From an uncultured Oscillospiraceae bacterium (lineage in GTDB: Bacteria > Bacillota > Clostridia > Oscillospirales > Acutalibacteraceae), in the NCBI GenBank assembly GCA_900540305.1, contig UQFL01000002.1, positions 10,474 to 74,473 of the forward strand: a stretch of DNA of 64,000 nucleotides, read 5' to 3'. A program made the translations under genes and the position numbers. Position 1 is the first letter of the stretch. Each line of letters begins with the position of its first letter. Below the pieces are notes generated by a model. It saw only the letters and a list, made by a program, of their open reading frames with translations. It had not been told where the DNA came from and did no database searches. Positions 25,032-34,391 of this stretch are shown here, one piece after another.

Positions 25032-26123
25032 ATGAAACTTAATTTTAAAAACAGCCAGTTTAAAATAATGCAGATTGCGGACACGCAGGAGGGGGCAAAA
25101 GTCAGCCCCGACACATTGGCGCTCATAAACGCCGCAATAGACAGAGAAAAACCCGATTTAATTGTTTATTCCGGCGACCAGATATGGGGCAAAACAAGCT
25201 TTGGCGGCAACGCTGAAAAGGTAGAAAAAGTTTTGAGAGAGCTTACCGAACCTGCCGTATCAAGAAAAATCCCGTTTGCAGTTTGTTTCGGAAATCACGA
25301 CAGACAAGTTGGGCTTTCAAACGAAGAACAGTTTGAAATATATAAGAAGATAGACGGCTTTATAGGTGAAGACACTCCCGATATTGACGGCTGTGCAAAT
25401 CAGGTTATCGAGATTGCAGACGGTGAGAAACCTGCGTTTTTACTCTATCTTATAGACAGCCACACAAGCCTTAAAATCGGCTATGACAATGTGCATAAAA
25501 ATCAGATTGAATGGTACAAAAACACAAGAGATACATATGAGAAACAATACGGAAATGTAATTCCGTCAATAGTCATTCAGCATATTCCCGTGCCTGAAAT
25601 TATGGAACTTCTTATTGAGGTTAAAAAAGGCACGAAAGACGCTCAGCAAGGGTTCAGAAACCATGCGGGCAAATGGTATATTCTTGACAAGAATAAAATC
25701 AATAAAGGCGGCTTCATGAAAGAATCCCCTGCCGACCCGATGGAAAACAGCGGTGAATTTGACGCAATGGCTGAAAAGGGCGATGTTAAGGGTATTTATT
25801 TCGGCCACGACCACAACAACTCATTTAACGGAAAAGTAAGAGGAATTGACCTCGGCTACACTCAGGGTGCAGGCTTTCATGTTTACGGCCCCGGACTTGA
25901 CAGAGGTGTCAGAATGATAAACCTTTCAAAGAACGGCACCTTTGAAACATACGATTTGAGATACAGGGATATTGTGGGCAAAAAGGTTAAAGAAAAACTG
26001 CGTTTTCTCATTTTGCAGTTAATGCCTACAAATGTTTATGACGCTGTTCACAGAGGAATAAAAATTGCCGCTGTTCTGATTGCGTTAATAATTATTATAG
26101 CCTTACTGTGTGCATTTTTATAA
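25032..26123 (+). CDS. calcineurin-like metallophosphoesterase with C-terminal membrane anchor
   Basis: A 363-residue protein with the metallophosphoesterase signature: MQIADTQEG (the first Asp block), VYSGDQIWG, CFGNHDRQ and YFGHDHNN. It contains a long insert before the last motif and ends in a single hydrophobic helix (IKIAAVLIALIIIIALLCAF), a tail anchor. There is no signal peptide, so the catalytic domain faces the cytoplasm. It probably hydrolyses phosphodiesters or phosphomonoesters brought in by the neighbouring transporter; that link is inference. GGAGGAT is the ribosome site. Confidence 0.85.
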   Translation: MKLNFKNSQFKIMQIADTQEGAKVSPDTLALINAAIDREKPDLIVYSGDQIWGKTSFGGNAEKVEKVLRELTEPAVSRKIPFAVCFGNHDRQVGLSNEEQFEIYKKIDGFIGEDTPDIDGCANQVIEIADGEKPAFLLYLIDSHTSLKIGYDNVHKNQIEWYKNTRDTYEKQYGNVIPSIVIQHIPVPEIMELLIEVKKGTKDAQQGFRNHAGKWYILDKNKINKGGFMKESPADPMENSGEFDAMAEKGDVKGIYFGHDHNNSFNGKVRGIDLGYTQGAGFHVYGPGLDRGVRMINLSKNGTFETYDLRYRDIVGKKVKEKLRFLILQLMPTNVYDAVHRGIKIAAVLIALIIIIALLCAFL

Positions 26124-26140
26124 TAAAGGAATGTGATTGA

Positions 26141-27226
26141 ATGCCGCCGATTTCATTGATGATAAAGCCTGCCTCATCTGCCTGCAACCTTAATTGCAAA
26201 TACTGTTTTTACAGGGATGTTTCAAACAACAGGCAGGAGCATGATTTCGGAATGATGAGTAAAGACACCGCCGAAATTTTAATTAAAAAAGCTCTTGATT
26301 TTGCTGACGGCTCAAGCGTTGCCTTTACTTTTCAGGGCGGCGAGCCGATGCTTGCGGGAATTGACTTTTTCAGGTATTTCGTTGAACAGGTTAAAGCCTG
26401 CAATACAAAAGAAAGCAAAATATTTTATGCTCTTCAAACAAACGCAACTAATATTGATGACGAATGGGCGGCGTTTTTTACAGAAAACGACTTTTTGATT
26501 GGAATTAGCCTTGACGGAGATTTTGAAAGAAGCAAATTCAGAAAATATCCAAACGGTGAAAGCTCATTCAACAAAATTATTAAAGCAATAAACTGCCTTA
26601 AAAGAAACAAAACTCAATTCAACATCGTAAGCGTTCTGACTGGTTACAGCACACAGCACGCAGAAGAAATTTACTCTTTCTTTCGCTCAAAGAGTTTAAA
26701 ATATCTTCAGTTTGTGCCGTGTTTGCGCCCGTTCGGCTCAAATGAAAAAAGCGAATTATATATGACCCCCGAACAGTATGCCGATTTTCTTATAAAAACT
26801 TTCAAACTTTATGTGAAAGACTACGCAAACGGAAGATACACAAGCATACGCCTTTTTGACAACTGGGTGCGGCTTTATCTAAATCAGTCTGCTGAACAAT
26901 GCGGAGTTTCAGGGCATTGTTCAAGGCAGTTCGTAGCAGAGAGCAACGGCAATATATATCCCTGCGATTTTTACTGTACTGACAAATATCTGCTTGGGAA
27001 CATAAAAGAAACAACTTTTAATCAAATGGCTGAAAGCGACATGGCAACAAACTTTATAAACGAAAGCCTCTGCGTTTCTCAAAAGTGCAAAAACTGCCGT
27101 TACTTTCCTATTTGCAGGGGCGGCGGATGCAAGAGAGAAAAACTCAGCGAAGATTACTGCGAATCATTCAAAAAATTCTTTTCTGAATGTCTGCCGTTAT
27201 TTTCAGTTTTCAAAAACATATATTAA
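26141..27226 (+). CDS. radical SAM/SPASM anaerobic sulfatase-maturase-type enzyme
   Basis: A 361-residue protein. CNLNCKYCFY is the radical SAM [4Fe-4S] motif (CxxxCxxC) near residues 15-22, followed by FTFQGGEPML. The C-terminal SPASM region carries two further cluster-binding cysteine sets (CGVSGHCSRQF, YPCDFYC, CVSQKCKNCRYFPICRGGG). The pattern fits anSME, which oxidises an active-site Cys or Ser of sulfatases to formylglycine. No CxPSR or SxPSR sulfatase is visible in the window, so its client must lie elsewhere or differ. It is the last gene of the transporter operon. Confidence 0.85.
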   Translation: MPPISLMIKPASSACNLNCKYCFYRDVSNNRQEHDFGMMSKDTAEILIKKALDFADGSSVAFTFQGGEPMLAGIDFFRYFVEQVKACNTKESKIFYALQTNATNIDDEWAAFFTENDFLIGISLDGDFERSKFRKYPNGESSFNKIIKAINCLKRNKTQFNIVSVLTGYSTQHAEEIYSFFRSKSLKYLQFVPCLRPFGSNEKSELYMTPEQYADFLIKTFKLYVKDYANGRYTSIRLFDNWVRLYLNQSAEQCGVSGHCSRQFVAESNGNIYPCDFYCTDKYLLGNIKETTFNQMAESDMATNFINESLCVSQKCKNCRYFPICRGGGCKREKLSEDYCESFKKFFSECLPLFSVFKNIY

Positions 27227-27239
27227 ATACGCATAAATA

Positions 27240-27272
27240 AAAACCCTTTGCCACTCAAGCAAAGGGTTTTGT
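27240..27272 (+). terminator. terminator of transporter-maturase operon
   Basis: AAACCCTTTGC-CACTCAA-GCAAAGGGTTT followed by TGTTGT; it is between convergent genes. Confidence 0.8.
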
Positions 27273-27285
27273 TGTATATATTTTG

Positions 27286-28488
27286 TTATTCTTCAATACC
27301 AAGGATACTGTCCGCCTCAGCGGTTTCAAGCATTTCAACTGTGCGCAGATTTTTCTGAATTATAGCGTTTCTGTGGTCTGCGTCATCAAGCGCTCTGCCT
27401 GCTTCGTCAACTTTCTTTTTAGCTTTAGCAATAAGGTCGCCGAATTTATCGTACTGCGTTTTGGCGGCGCCGAGAACTTTCCACACTTCATTTGCCTTTT
27501 TATTAATAGCCATCGTTCTGAAGCCCATAGCAAGCGAATTAAGAAGAGCAGTAACGGTACTCGGTCCTGCAATCATTATGCCCATTGACTGAAGCTGTTC
27601 TGAAACGCCGCTTCTGCCCGAAGCAATTTCAGCATAGAGACCTTCCGTTGCAAGATAGAGAATTGCAAACGGCGTTGTATTAGGCGGCGCAATATAGTTT
27701 TTGATAAGCTTTGCCTCGTCCTTAACACGCCTTTCAAGGTCTTTTCTCGCCTTTTCAAGCTCCTCATAGTTTCCTCTTTCAGCGGCGTCCGAAAGACGGA
27801 TATAGTCTTCCATAGGAAATTTAGAATCTATCGGGAGATATGTAATATCATCGCTGTCTTTATTGGGAATACGCACGGCAAATTCAACCTGACCGTTATA
27901 GGACGGATTTGTTTTAACATTTTTATCGTACATATTCGGGATAGTTTCATCAAGAATATTTCCGAGCTGAACCTCTGCCCAAGTTCCCCTTGCCTTTACA
28001 TTGGTGAGAACTTTATTGAGGTCTTTAACATTATCAGTAACGCCTGCGGAAAGAGTTTTCATTTCGCCGAGACTCTCATAAACTTTTGAAAGCTGTTCGG
28101 AAACGGTTTTGAAAGATGAATTAATACGCTGATTGAGTGTTTCCTGCAATTTCTCATCAACCGTTCTTCTCATTTCCTCAAGCTTTTTCTCGTTGCTTTC
28201 CTGCATAAGAGTGATTGCCTCGCCCACTCTTTTGGTCTGCTTTTCGGAATTAGAGTTGAGGGATTCGTTAATTTTGAGCATCTGCTCATAATTCTTCTCA
28301 GTAAGCCCCTGCATACTGCGGGAAACTTCCCTTATAGCTTCATCCGTTTTCTGTGAATTTATATCAATTTTTTGATTTAAAAGAGCGATAGAATTATCCT
28401 CTTTCGGCTTGTTTTTTATAGAAATAACAACCGATACGGCAGAAAGAATTATGCTTGCCGCAAGCAGTAAATAAACAATAATATCCAT
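27286..28488 (-). CDS. rmuC: DNA recombination protein RmuC
   Basis: A 400-residue protein. An N-terminal membrane helix (residues 2-22) is followed by a long coiled coil (about 30-150) and the RmuC nuclease-like core, with GTWAEVQLGNILDET, YLPIDSKFPMEDY and NYIAPPNTTPFAILYLATEGLYAEI. RmuC limits inversion and rearrangement between repeats. The length and layout are normal. It is monocistronic, with a promoter at 28509-28537. Confidence 0.94.
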   Translation of the reverse strand: MDIIVYLLLAASIILSAVSVVISIKNKPKEDNSIALLNQKIDINSQKTDEAIREVSRSMQGLTEKNYEQMLKINESLNSNSEKQTKRVGEAITLMQESNEKKLEEMRRTVDEKLQETLNQRINSSFKTVSEQLSKVYESLGEMKTLSAGVTDNVKDLNKVLTNVKARGTWAEVQLGNILDETIPNMYDKNVKTNPSYNGQVEFAVRIPNKDSDDITYLPIDSKFPMEDYIRLSDAAERGNYEELEKARKDLERRVKDEAKLIKNYIAPPNTTPFAILYLATEGLYAEIASGRSGVSEQLQSMGIMIAGPSTVTALLNSLAMGFRTMAINKKANEVWKVLGAAKTQYDKFGDLIAKAKKKVDEAGRALDDADHRNAIIQKNLRTVEMLETAEADSILGIEE

Positions 28489-28508
28489 ACTAAACCTCCG
28501 TTTTTAAC

Positions 28509-28537
28509 ATTTTAACACATATTCATAACTGAAACAA
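28509..28537 (-). promoter_or_regulatory. promoter of rmuC
   Basis: Minus strand: TTGTTT, 17 bases, TAAAAT, 21 bases before the ATG. Confidence 0.6.
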
Positions 28538-28602
28538 CAATATTATATATAAGTCCAAAAAAAGGTACACAAAAGCCAAAAAACTTTTAATCAATGTTAT
28601 TA

Positions 28603-28631
28603 TTGATAATATTTTAGCCGTGTGTTAAAAT
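28603..28631 (+). promoter_or_regulatory. promoter of hisC
   Basis: TTGATA, 17 bases, TAAAAT, 20 bases before the chosen ATG. Confidence 0.6.
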
Positions 28632-28651
28632 ATTTGTCGAGGTACAAGATT

Positions 28652-29713
28652 ATGGAAAATTTGTGGAAAAATAATTTAAGAGATATTGAGCCTTATGTTC
28701 CTGGCGAGCAGAGCAAGGAAAAGGACATAGTTAAGATTAACGCAAACGAAAATCCCTATCCCCCCTCTCCCGAGGTTCAAAAGGCAATCAACAACTTTGA
28801 CTGCAATAAGCTTAGATTTTATCCTGACGCAAACGCCGCAAAATTAAAAAAGGCAATCGCTGAATATTACGGCGTTGAAGCAGAAAATGTTTTTATAGGA
28901 AACGGGTCTGACGATGTTTTGGCTCTTTCTTTTCAGTCTTTTTTCAACAGCGAAAAGCCGATTGCTTATCCTGATATTACATACAGCTTTTACCCCGTAT
29001 GGTGCAGGCTTTTTAATATCCCGTATAAAACCTATCCGCTCGGCGATGATTTCAGAATAAACATCGAGGATTATAAAGAGGAAAACGGCGGAGTTGTTAT
29101 TCCAAACCCTAACGCACCGACATCACTCGGCGAGGGAAGAGATTTTATTGAAAAAATAATGGAATACAACAAAGACAGCGTTGTTATCATTGACGAAGCG
29201 TATGTTGATTTCGGCGGATATTCAAGCGTTGAGCTTACAAAGAAATATGAAAACCTGCTTGTTTGCGCAACCTTTTCAAAAGGCCGCAGTCTTGCGGGAA
29301 TGAGAATAGGCTTTGCAATAGGAAGCAAAACTCTTATCGGAGTGCTTGAAGCTGTTAAAAACTCATACAACAGCTACACCGTCAACAGCATTTCAATGGC
29401 GGCAGGCACAGCGGCAATTAAGGATACAGAATATTTCAACGCCACCGTTTCAAAGGTTATTGCTACAAGAAACAGAGTGACTGACGAGCTTCGCAAAATG
29501 GGCTTTACCGTTTTTGATTCGCAGACAAATTTCCTTTTTGCAACATATGACGGAAAAAGAATGAAAGATTATTTTGAGTGGCTTAAATCTCAGAAAGTAT
29601 TTATCCGCTATTTTAATCTGCCGAGAATTGACAACTTTGTTCGTATAACAATAGGAACAGATGAGGAAATGGATATTTTCCTTGATAAGACAAAAGAATA
29701 TTTGAACATTTGA
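28652..29713 (+). CDS. hisC: histidinol-phosphate aminotransferase
   Basis: A 353-residue PLP-dependent class I/II aminotransferase. Visible motifs are INANENPYPPSP at the N-terminus, FIGNGSDDVLALSF, VVIPNPNAPTS and IDEAYVDF. The PLP lysine is in ATFSKGRSLAGMRIG, and VRITIGTDEEM closes the fold. HisC makes histidinol phosphate from imidazole-acetol phosphate with glutamate. The start at 28652 is supported by GAGGT 9 bases upstream. It stands alone, away from other his genes, so a broader aminotransferase role (aromatic amino acids, threonine-phosphate) cannot be excluded. Confidence 0.85.
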   Translation: MENLWKNNLRDIEPYVPGEQSKEKDIVKINANENPYPPSPEVQKAINNFDCNKLRFYPDANAAKLKKAIAEYYGVEAENVFIGNGSDDVLALSFQSFFNSEKPIAYPDITYSFYPVWCRLFNIPYKTYPLGDDFRINIEDYKEENGGVVIPNPNAPTSLGEGRDFIEKIMEYNKDSVVIIDEAYVDFGGYSSVELTKKYENLLVCATFSKGRSLAGMRIGFAIGSKTLIGVLEAVKNSYNSYTVNSISMAAGTAAIKDTEYFNATVSKVIATRNRVTDELRKMGFTVFDSQTNFLFATYDGKRMKDYFEWLKSQKVFIRYFNLPRIDNFVRITIGTDEEMDIFLDKTKEYLNI

Positions 29714-29724
29714 ATATAATGACA

Positions 29725-29768
29725 AACAGCCCCTTGTAAAGAATTTATCTTTACAAGGGGCTGTTCTT
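29725..29768 (+). terminator. terminator between hisC and clpC
   Basis: Perfect long stem AACAGCCCCTTGTAAAG...CTTTACAAGGGGCTGTT with a 7-base loop; it serves the convergent hisC and clpC units. Confidence 0.9.
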
Positions 29769-29779
29769 ATTTAATCTTA

Positions 29780-32227
29780 TTACTCAGCAGATGCCGATGC
29801 AACACTGTCAAAAGTGAATTCACCGTCTTTAAAATCTACTGTGCATTTCTCGCCTGCCTTAACCTTATTTTCAAGAATAAGTTCTGAAAGCGGGTCTTCA
29901 ATCTTCTGCTGGATTGCACGGCGAAGGGGTCTTGCGCCGTAAACATTATCAAATCCTGCGTCTGCAAGCGAATCTATTGCAGCGTCTGTGAATTCAATTT
30001 CCATATCCATATCGGCAAGACGCTTTTTAAGGGACTTAAGCATACGCTTTGCAATCTCCTTAATATCGTCTTTTTCAAGACGGTTGAAAACGATAATCTC
30101 GTCAATTCTGTTAAGGAATTCAGGTTTGAAAGTCTTCTTCAAATCTTCCATAACAAGGTCTTCGATATTTCTCTTTTCGTTTTCCTCGCCGCCGAAGCCA
30201 AGTGCGGATTTATTGTCTACAATCTTTGATGCGCCGACATTTGAGGTCATAATAATAATTGAATTCTTAAAGGAAACTTTTCTGCCTTTAGAATCCGTGA
30301 GCACACCGTCCTCAAGTATCTGAAGCAGCATATTGAAAACATCGGGGTGAGCTTTTTCGATTTCATCAAAAAGAACAACTGAATACGGTTTTCTTCTGAT
30401 TTTCTCGGTAAGCTGTCCGCCCTCGTCAAAGCCTACATATCCCGGAGGCGAGCCGATGAGTTTTGATACGGTATGCTTTTCCATATACTCACTCATATCA
30501 AGCTTGATAATGGCGTCTTCCGAGCCGAACATAGCCTCGGCAAGTGATTTACAAAGCTCTGTTTTACCTACGCCCGTGGGGCCGAGGAAAATGAATGAGC
30601 CAAGCGGTCTTGCAGGGTTTTTGATACCTACTCTGCCTCGTCTTATAGCTTTTGCAACGGCAGATACAGCCTTGTCCTGACCCACGATTCTTTCGTGAAG
30701 AATTTTCTCCATATTAAGAAGTCTTTCTGACTCCTCTTTCGTAAGCTGTGTTACGGGGATACCCGACCAAGAAGAAACTACATTTGCAATATCTTCGGTG
30801 GTGACTTCTTTTAACTCTCTGCCCGAGGCATTTCTCCATTTTTCCTTTTCCTCGTCAAGAAGCGTCTGAAGTTCTTTTTCTTTATCCCTGTATTTTGCGG
30901 CACTTTCAAAATCCTGACTCTTTACAGCGGAAGCCTTTTCCTGCTGAAGTCTTTTTATTTCCTGCTCCATACTCTTAAGATTCGGAGGAGCTGTAAAGGC
31001 TTTAAGCCTTACACGGGATGCCGCCTCATCAATAAGGTCTATCGCTTTATCAGGCAAAAATCTGTCTGCAATATAGCGTGAGCTCATTTTTACAGCGTTT
31101 TCAATTGCTTCATCAGAAATCTTTACCTTATGATGAGCCTCGTATTTATCACGCAGACCTTTGAGTATTTCAACTGCCTCTTCTTCTGTCGGCTCGCCTA
31201 CCATAACGCTCTGGAAACGGCGCTCAAGCGCAGCGTCTTTTTCAATGTTCTTTCTGTATTCGTCAATGGTAGTTGCTCCGATAACCTGAATTTCGCCTCT
31301 TGCAAGTGCGGGCTTTAAAATATTTGCGGCGTCAACTGCGCCCTCTGCGGCGCCTGCTCCGATAAGAGTATGAACTTCATCGATGAAGAGGATGACATTT
31401 TTAGCCTTTTTTACCTCGTCCATCGCCTTTTTAATTCTCTCTTCAAAATCGCCTCTGTATTTTGTGCCGGCAACCATTGAAGTTAAATCAAGAGCAACAA
31501 TTTTCTTGCCCTCAAGAAGTTCGGGTACTTCGCCCTTTACGATTTTAAGAGCAAGTCCCTCTGCAATGGCGGTTTTACCAACACCGGGTTCACCGATAAG
31601 GCAGGGGTTGTTTTTAGTCCTTCTTGAAAGAATCTGAATAACCCTTTCAATCTCTTTTTCTCTGCCGATAACGGGGTCAATTCCGCCGTTTTGTGCTTTT
31701 TCTGTAAGGTCTGTACCAAACTCGTCAAGCGTTGGGGTATTGCTTTTACCTTTTTTGCCGCTCTTGGAGTTTCTATAATCTGAATCACTTTTCGTGAGGT
31801 CATTTACAAATTCCTCAAGAAGGCTTTCTTCATCAACCGAAAATGCTCTTATAAGCTTTACGGCGCCTGAATCGCCCTCTCTGAGAAGCGCAAGCAAAAG
31901 GTGTTCTGTTCCTACAAAAGAATTTCTCATTCCCCTTGCAATCTGAAAACTCATTTCAAGAATTCTCTTTGCAGTGGGTGTAAAATCCTCGGGGGAAAGA
32001 GCGGTGGGATTGCCAACGCCCGTATTTTCTCTGATGAGGTCTTCCACCTTATCGAGCGTTATGCCTTTTTCCGCAAGCAGTTCCGCTCCTCGGCTCGTGT
32101 TTTCTTTGAGTATTCCTATAAGAATATGCTCTGAGCCTATATATGTGTGGCCGAAATTTTCAGCCGCTTTAACGGCGAGATTTAAAACATCATTCGCCTT
32201 TTGAGTAAAGTTATTAAATCTGTACAT
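29780..32227 (-). CDS. clpC: ATP-dependent Clp protease ATP-binding subunit ClpC
   Basis: An 815-residue AAA+ unfoldase that feeds proteins, including those tagged by arginine phosphorylation, to ClpP. Two N-terminal Clp_N repeats (residues 1-145) precede the first AAA+ module (GEPGVGKTA near residue 217). A middle domain with a UVR-like helix pair (KSQDFESAAKYRDKEKE) follows, then the second AAA+ module (GPTGVGKTE) and the D2-small domain. The length and order are standard. It is the last gene of the ctsR-mcsA-mcsB-clpC operon, 48 bases after mcsB. Confidence 0.97.
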   Translation of the reverse strand: MYRFNNFTQKANDVLNLAVKAAENFGHTYIGSEHILIGILKENTSRGAELLAEKGITLDKVEDLIRENTGVGNPTALSPEDFTPTAKRILEMSFQIARGMRNSFVGTEHLLLALLREGDSGAVKLIRAFSVDEESLLEEFVNDLTKSDSDYRNSKSGKKGKSNTPTLDEFGTDLTEKAQNGGIDPVIGREKEIERVIQILSRRTKNNPCLIGEPGVGKTAIAEGLALKIVKGEVPELLEGKKIVALDLTSMVAGTKYRGDFEERIKKAMDEVKKAKNVILFIDEVHTLIGAGAAEGAVDAANILKPALARGEIQVIGATTIDEYRKNIEKDAALERRFQSVMVGEPTEEEAVEILKGLRDKYEAHHKVKISDEAIENAVKMSSRYIADRFLPDKAIDLIDEAASRVRLKAFTAPPNLKSMEQEIKRLQQEKASAVKSQDFESAAKYRDKEKELQTLLDEEKEKWRNASGRELKEVTTEDIANVVSSWSGIPVTQLTKEESERLLNMEKILHERIVGQDKAVSAVAKAIRRGRVGIKNPARPLGSFIFLGPTGVGKTELCKSLAEAMFGSEDAIIKLDMSEYMEKHTVSKLIGSPPGYVGFDEGGQLTEKIRRKPYSVVLFDEIEKAHPDVFNMLLQILEDGVLTDSKGRKVSFKNSIIIMTSNVGASKIVDNKSALGFGGEENEKRNIEDLVMEDLKKTFKPEFLNRIDEIIVFNRLEKDDIKEIAKRMLKSLKKRLADMDMEIEFTDAAIDSLADAGFDNVYGARPLRRAIQQKIEDPLSELILENKVKAGEKCTVDFKDGEFTFDSVASASAE

Positions 32228-32275
32228 ATATAAATCCTCCTATTTTAAGCAAATTAGGAAGAGGTAACAGCCGCC

Positions 32276-33268
32276 TTAACCCAATTTATTTCTGACTATA
32301 TCAGCTCTAAGTTTTGGTGCGAGCTTGGGAGTATCCTCGGCTGAGGATGAGGATATAACATTTCCGTCTGCCAAAGTGTGGATAAGTTCTGAAACACGGG
32401 CAGTGTCGAGGTCAAAATAGCCGAGCGCCGCGCCGAGCCTTATATCTGACGCAAGCTCAATAAACTCACGGTATGTAAGTCTTCTCGCCATTTTAAGTGT
32501 GCCCATACTTCTGTATAATTTATCATCCCAAATCTCGCTGTTTTTCATTGTTGCACGAAGATTTCTCTCCTGCGTAACTATCTGCATAGCTACAGACTTG
32601 ATATTTTCAACAGCCTCTTTCTCGGTAATGCCGAGGGTAATATGATTGGTAAGCATATAGAACGCTCCGCTCTCGCCGTAAATCGGGCGAAGAGTTAAAC
32701 CAAGCTTTCCTACAAGCGATGCAAGTCTGCCGATGTTTCCTTTTTCCCTTATTGCGGGAAGATGGAGACCTACGGAAATTTTAAGCCCTGTTCCGAGATT
32801 GATAGGGCTTGCGGTCAAAAAGCCTAGCCTTTTGTTATAAGCAATCGGCAGACTTTTCAAAAATACATTATCCGTATCGTCTGCTTTCTTATATGCCTTT
32901 TCAATTTCAAGTCCGGGGGCAAAAGCGTTAATTCTGATATGGTCTTCCTCGCACATCATAACTGAAACGCTTTCATCCTGATTTACAAGAAACGCTCCCT
33001 TTTCTTTTGCAAATTCGGGGCTTATCACCTGTCTTTCAGCATAAGCCGCCGCCTTTGCCGAAGAAACGCCCGACAAATCTACAAGCTCAAATTCGCCTGC
33101 CAACGGTGAATTTTTAATTGAAGCGTATATCTTTTTAACTGTATTTCTTTTTACTTCTTTACTGAGTTTGCTTCTAAACGGTGTATCGCTCAGATTTCTA
33201 GCTACTCTTACTTTTGAAAAGAGAACAACATCATTGTCCGCTCCGCCTGTTGCATACCATCTGCTCAT
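32276..33268 (-). CDS. mcsB: protein-arginine kinase McsB
   Basis: A 330-residue ATP:guanido phosphotransferase-like kinase that phosphorylates arginines on CtsR and damaged proteins, marking them for ClpC. The family opening VLFSKVRVARNLSDTPF and the core LGFLTASPINLGTGLKIS are clear. In this core the position that is usually Cys in bacterial McsB (LTSCPTN) reads Ser (LTASPIN), near residue 153. Whether this alters activity is unknown. Only 2 bases separate it from mcsA. Length is slightly short of the usual 355-365. Confidence 0.93.
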   Translation of the reverse strand: MSRWYATGGADNDVVLFSKVRVARNLSDTPFRSKLSKEVKRNTVKKIYASIKNSPLAGEFELVDLSGVSSAKAAAYAERQVISPEFAKEKGAFLVNQDESVSVMMCEEDHIRINAFAPGLEIEKAYKKADDTDNVFLKSLPIAYNKRLGFLTASPINLGTGLKISVGLHLPAIREKGNIGRLASLVGKLGLTLRPIYGESGAFYMLTNHITLGITEKEAVENIKSVAMQIVTQERNLRATMKNSEIWDDKLYRSMGTLKMARRLTYREFIELASDIRLGAALGYFDLDTARVSELIHTLADGNVISSSSAEDTPKLAPKLRADIVRNKLG

Positions 33269-33270
33269 AA

Positions 33271-33798
33271 TTATTCCTCCCCGGTAATTCCCTTAATTTT
33301 ATCTCTGAGTACTGCCGCATCCTCAAATCTCTGCTCCTGAATTGCAAGTTTGAGGTCGTCCTTAAGCTGCTCAAGTGTATCTTTAGGCTTTTCCTGTGTT
33401 TCAGCCTTTTCCTCCTTATCGGGAACTTCGGAATAGGAAATATGTTTACCTACATGGCGTGTATTTCCGTGAAGCTTAACTATTGACGGTTCGAGCTTTG
33501 AAGCGAATTTATCATAACAATCAGCACAGCCTACAAGACCGCTGTTAATAATATCGTTGAATGTTGAGCCGCAGCTTTCGCATCTGTCCACTCCCGAAAG
33601 AATGTTCATAGCCGGTATTCCTGCGCCGAGAAGATTTCCGAAAAAGCTGTCTGCAAAGAAGTTTTCGGGGCTGAACTCCTGCATAACTCCAAGCTCTTTT
33701 GCGCAGTCTGCGCAAAGGTGCATTTCGGTTACTTCTCCGTTGATATTCTGTTTAAAATAAGCAGTTGCTTCTTTCTGATTACAATGTTGACATTTCAT
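33271..33798 (-). CDS. mcsA: McsA, activator of McsB
   Basis: A 175-residue protein with four CxxC pairs (CQHCNQ, CADCAK, CESCGS and CADCYD) forming two zinc-binding treble-clef-like units. A C-terminal UVR motif (KLAIQEQRFEDAAVLRDKIK) follows, like those in UvrB/UvrC. McsA binds McsB and stimulates its arginine kinase activity. It sits between ctsR and mcsB in the normal order. Confidence 0.94.
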   Translation of the reverse strand: MKCQHCNQKEATAYFKQNINGEVTEMHLCADCAKELGVMQEFSPENFFADSFFGNLLGAGIPAMNILSGVDRCESCGSTFNDIINSGLVGCADCYDKFASKLEPSIVKLHGNTRHVGKHISYSEVPDKEEKAETQEKPKDTLEQLKDDLKLAIQEQRFEDAAVLRDKIKGITGEE

Positions 33799-33818
33799 AA
33801 TAAAGTCACCCTTTCATA

Positions 33819-34268
33819 TTAACCGATATAAGCAAGTAACATCTGTTTAAGCTGTCTTGCTCTTATCTCATTTTTCTGCTGGGCTGAAAGCCCTTTGAAG
33901 TTGCTGTCCGCAGTTGCTGCGGCAAGCATTTTTGCGCTTTTTTCGTCGATTAAATTTTGATAATGAAGATTATAGATATTTGCTCTTGCAAAGCGTTCAT
34001 CAACCGCATCTCCGATACTGTTTATAAGAGTTACGATTGCGGAATTTTTTGAATCTGCCCTTGTAATATATATGCAGCCTCCACCGCCTCTTCTGCTTTC
34101 AATTCTGTATCCCTGTTCAGGTGTGAAGCGTGAGGTTATAACATAATTTATCTGACTGGGTACACAGCCAAGCTGTGAAGCAAGGTCGTTTCTTTTTATT
34201 CTTATGGTTGAGTTATCATCGTCAAACATATCAAGAATCATATCGGCGATTACATCTGACATATTCAC
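33819..34268 (-). CDS. ctsR: CtsR, class III heat-shock repressor
   Basis: A 149-residue protein with the winged helix-turn-helix DNA-binding domain (RIKRNDLASQLGCVPSQINY) and the glycine-rich wing YRIESRRGGGGCIYI that senses heat. The C-terminal dimerisation domain contains the McsB target arginines. It represses its own operon by binding GGTCAAA-type tandem heptads; two such boxes lie upstream (34336-34352 and 34376-34392). MNMSD was taken as the start; MSD two codons later is possible. Confidence 0.95.
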   Translation of the reverse strand: MNMSDVIADMILDMFDDDNSTIRIKRNDLASQLGCVPSQINYVITSRFTPEQGYRIESRRGGGGCIYITRADSKNSAIVTLINSIGDAVDERFARANIYNLHYQNLIDEKSAKMLAAATADSNFKGLSAQQKNEIRARQLKQMLLAYIG

Positions 34269-34335
34269 TTTTTACTCACTTCCCTTTTTTCATATTAAGC
34301 CTTTTGTTTTGTCAAAGCGTTTAATTACTTTTGAC

Positions 34336-34352
34336 TTTGACTTTCCTTGACT
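34336..34352 (-). promoter_or_regulatory. CtsR operator, downstream box
   Basis: Minus strand AGTCAAGGAAAGTCAAA: two heptads separated by three bases, matching RGTCAAANANRGTCAAA except for one G. It lies just downstream of the -10 box. A further AGTCAAA heptad overlaps its end. Confidence 0.8.
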
Positions 34353-34362
34353 TTCTGATTTA

Positions 34363-34391
34363 AGAATAGCACAAAGGTCAAAGAAAGTCAA
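34363..34391 (-). promoter_or_regulatory. promoter of ctsR operon
   Basis: Minus strand TTGACT, 17 bases, TATTCT. Its -35 box lies inside the upstream CtsR motif (34376-34392) on the opposite strand. Confidence 0.75.
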
